A stretch of 6,234 nt of DNA, taken from NCBI GenBank assembly GCA_937944065.1, contig CALDZS010000060.1:1-6234 (forward strand), read 5' to 3'. Source of the stretch: an uncultured Amylibacter sp. Its GTDB lineage: Bacteria > Pseudomonadota > Alphaproteobacteria > Rhodobacterales > Rhodobacteraceae. A model generated the notes under the pieces. That model worked only from the letters and a program-made list of their open reading frames with translations, made no database searches and was not told where the DNA came from. The number at the start of each line of letters is the position of its first letter. Position 1 is the stretch's first letter. The position numbers and the translations under genes are program-made. Below are positions 5,402 to 6,234 of the stretch, piece after piece.

Positions 5402-6178
5402 ATGGGACGATATGCGATCAAAATCGAATATAATGGCGAGGGTTTTGTCGGATGGCAAAAGCAGAAAGCCCATTTGGGTGTTCAGCAGATCATCGAAGAT
5501 GCCTTACTAAGGCTGGAACCAACGGCCAGTGGCGTCCAAGGTGCGGGTCGCACAGACGCTGGCGTTCACGCAACTGGTCAAGTCGCGCATTTTGATATGG
5601 TGCAAGACTGGGCGCCATTTCGACTGAAAGAAGCGCTAAATTTTCATCTGAAACCAAACCCAGTGTCGATCATCGCAATCGCGGCTGTCGACGACGAGTT
5701 TCATGCGCGTTTTGATGCGCAAGAACGCCATTATGTTTTCAGACTAATCGCGCGCCGAGAGCCTGTGGTATTTGAAAAAGGATTGGTTTGGCATGTACGT
5801 GGTCCATTGGATGTGGATGCGATGCAAGAGGCAGCCAATCATTTGCTTGGAAGGCATGATTTTACAACGTTCAGATCAACCATGTGCCAAGCGCCGAACC
5901 CTGTGAAAACGCTGGATCGGCTAGACATTACCCATTCACCTGTCACCAACGGAGTAGAATTGCGGTTTGATGTGCGTGCCCGCTCATTCTTACACAATCA
6001 AGTGCGCAGCTTTGTTGGTTCATTAAAGCGTGTCGGTGCGGGATCATGGACCCCAGATGATATGCGTGCGGCCTTAGAAGCCAAAGATCGTGTCGCCTGT
6101 GGCTTGGTCAGTCCACCGCATGGCTTGTACCTAGCAAATGTGGTATATCCGACAGATATCTTCGCAGACGAATTGTAA
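5402..6178 (+). CDS. truA: tRNA pseudouridine(38-40) synthase TruA
   Basis: TruA converts uridines at positions 38, 39 and 40 in the tRNA anticodon stem-loop to pseudouridine, acting as a cytoplasmic homodimer without cofactor. From the ATG at 5402 the protein has 258 residues, the usual family length. It starts MGRYAIKIEYNGEGFVGWQKQ, the first strand of the fold. The catalytic motif GRTDAGVHATGQVAHF covers 49-64, with D52 as the nucleophilic aspartate. Other conserved blocks are EFHARFDAQERHY (99-111), FTTFRSTMCQ (154-163), RSFLHNQVRSFVGSLKRVG (194-212) and the C-terminal PPHGLYL (238-244). An in-frame TTG at 5366 would add 12 residues unlike the family, so 5402 is preferred. No ribosome-binding site is seen. 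The gene is divergent from ycjX, and a new gene starts 18 bp after its stop, so they are likely one transcript. Confidence 0.96.
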   Translation: MGRYAIKIEYNGEGFVGWQKQKAHLGVQQIIEDALLRLEPTASGVQGAGRTDAGVHATGQVAHFDMVQDWAPFRLKEALNFHLKPNPVSIIAIAAVDDEFHARFDAQERHYVFRLIARREPVVFEKGLVWHVRGPLDVDAMQEAANHLLGRHDFTTFRSTMCQAPNPVKTLDRLDITHSPVTNGVELRFDVRARSFLHNQVRSFVGSLKRVGAGSWTPDDMRAALEAKDRVACGLVSPPHGLYLANVVYPTDIFADEL

Positions 6179-6196
6179 GTAGAGAGGGGATATCAC

Positions 6197-6234
6197 ATGA
6201 CCAAGGCACCCCTAAAAGGCTGGAACCACACACC
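6197..6234 (+). CDS. Start of an unidentified gene downstream of truA (runs off right edge)
   Basis: An ATG at 6197 follows a strong purine-rich ribosome-binding site (AGAGAGGGGA at 6181-6190, 6 bases before the ATG). Only 12 full codons are present, MTKAPLKGWNHT, open to the edge. The 18-bp gap after truA suggests co-transcription. Twelve residues are too few for a family assignment; the N-terminus faintly recalls some fatty-acid hydroxylase/sterol desaturase-type proteins, but this is a guess from memory. Confidence 0.6.
   Translation, partial: MTKAPLKGWNHT

Noticed and set aside
5360..5473. Longer ycjX start at 5473
   Set aside because: It would overlap the truA coding sequence by 72 bp and add residues not seen in the family. 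The start lies inside ycjX at 5359 or 5305 instead.

Overview
The window looks like chromosomal DNA from an alphaproteobacterium, most likely a Rhodobacteraceae (Roseobacter-group) relative. The IleS N-terminus (MCADTPEYKTTLNLPKTDFP...), the YcjX/YcjF pair and the TruA sequence all resemble that group from memory. Base composition is more moderate than in high-GC Rhodobacter species. Genes are tightly packed. No mobile element, tRNA, rRNA or CRISPR array is visible.

Layout. (1) Positions 1-354, minus strand: N-terminal 118 codons of isoleucyl-tRNA synthetase (ileS), running off the left edge. (2) Positions 355-604 hold the ileS control region. It has a good sigma70-type promoter on the minus strand, and its predicted transcript begins directly on the ATG of a 16-residue ORF, MGNIFAIIIRISSPTI, with six Ile residues. 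Its stop codon lies inside a strong hairpin whose 3' arm can instead pair with a downstream segment. This looks like an isoleucine-responsive, leaderless leader-peptide attenuator and is the most interesting item here. (3) 605-1783, plus: an FAD-dependent monooxygenase-like enzyme. (4) 1758-2234, minus: an Rrf2-family regulator very like NsrR, the nitric-oxide-sensing iron-sulfur repressor. It is divergent from (5) 2313-2862, plus: a two-gene unit of a 55-residue single-membrane-helix protein and a group III truncated haemoglobin. A palindrome in the divergent gap is the candidate operator. (6) 2859-5359, minus: ycjX and ycjF, a G-protein-like ATPase/GTPase and its membrane partner, joined by an ATGA overlap. 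(7) 5402-6178, plus: truA, tRNA pseudouridine synthase, possibly translated from a leaderless mRNA. (8) 6197-6234, plus: first codons of an unidentified gene.

How they work together. The nsrR, small-protein and globin cluster reads as a compact nitric-oxide response module: the sensor represses a haem protein that may bind or detoxify NO, plus a small membrane protein of unknown role. ileS and truA are tRNA-related housekeeping genes, and ycjXF is a stress-associated membrane pair. These groups probably just sit next to each other and do not form one system.
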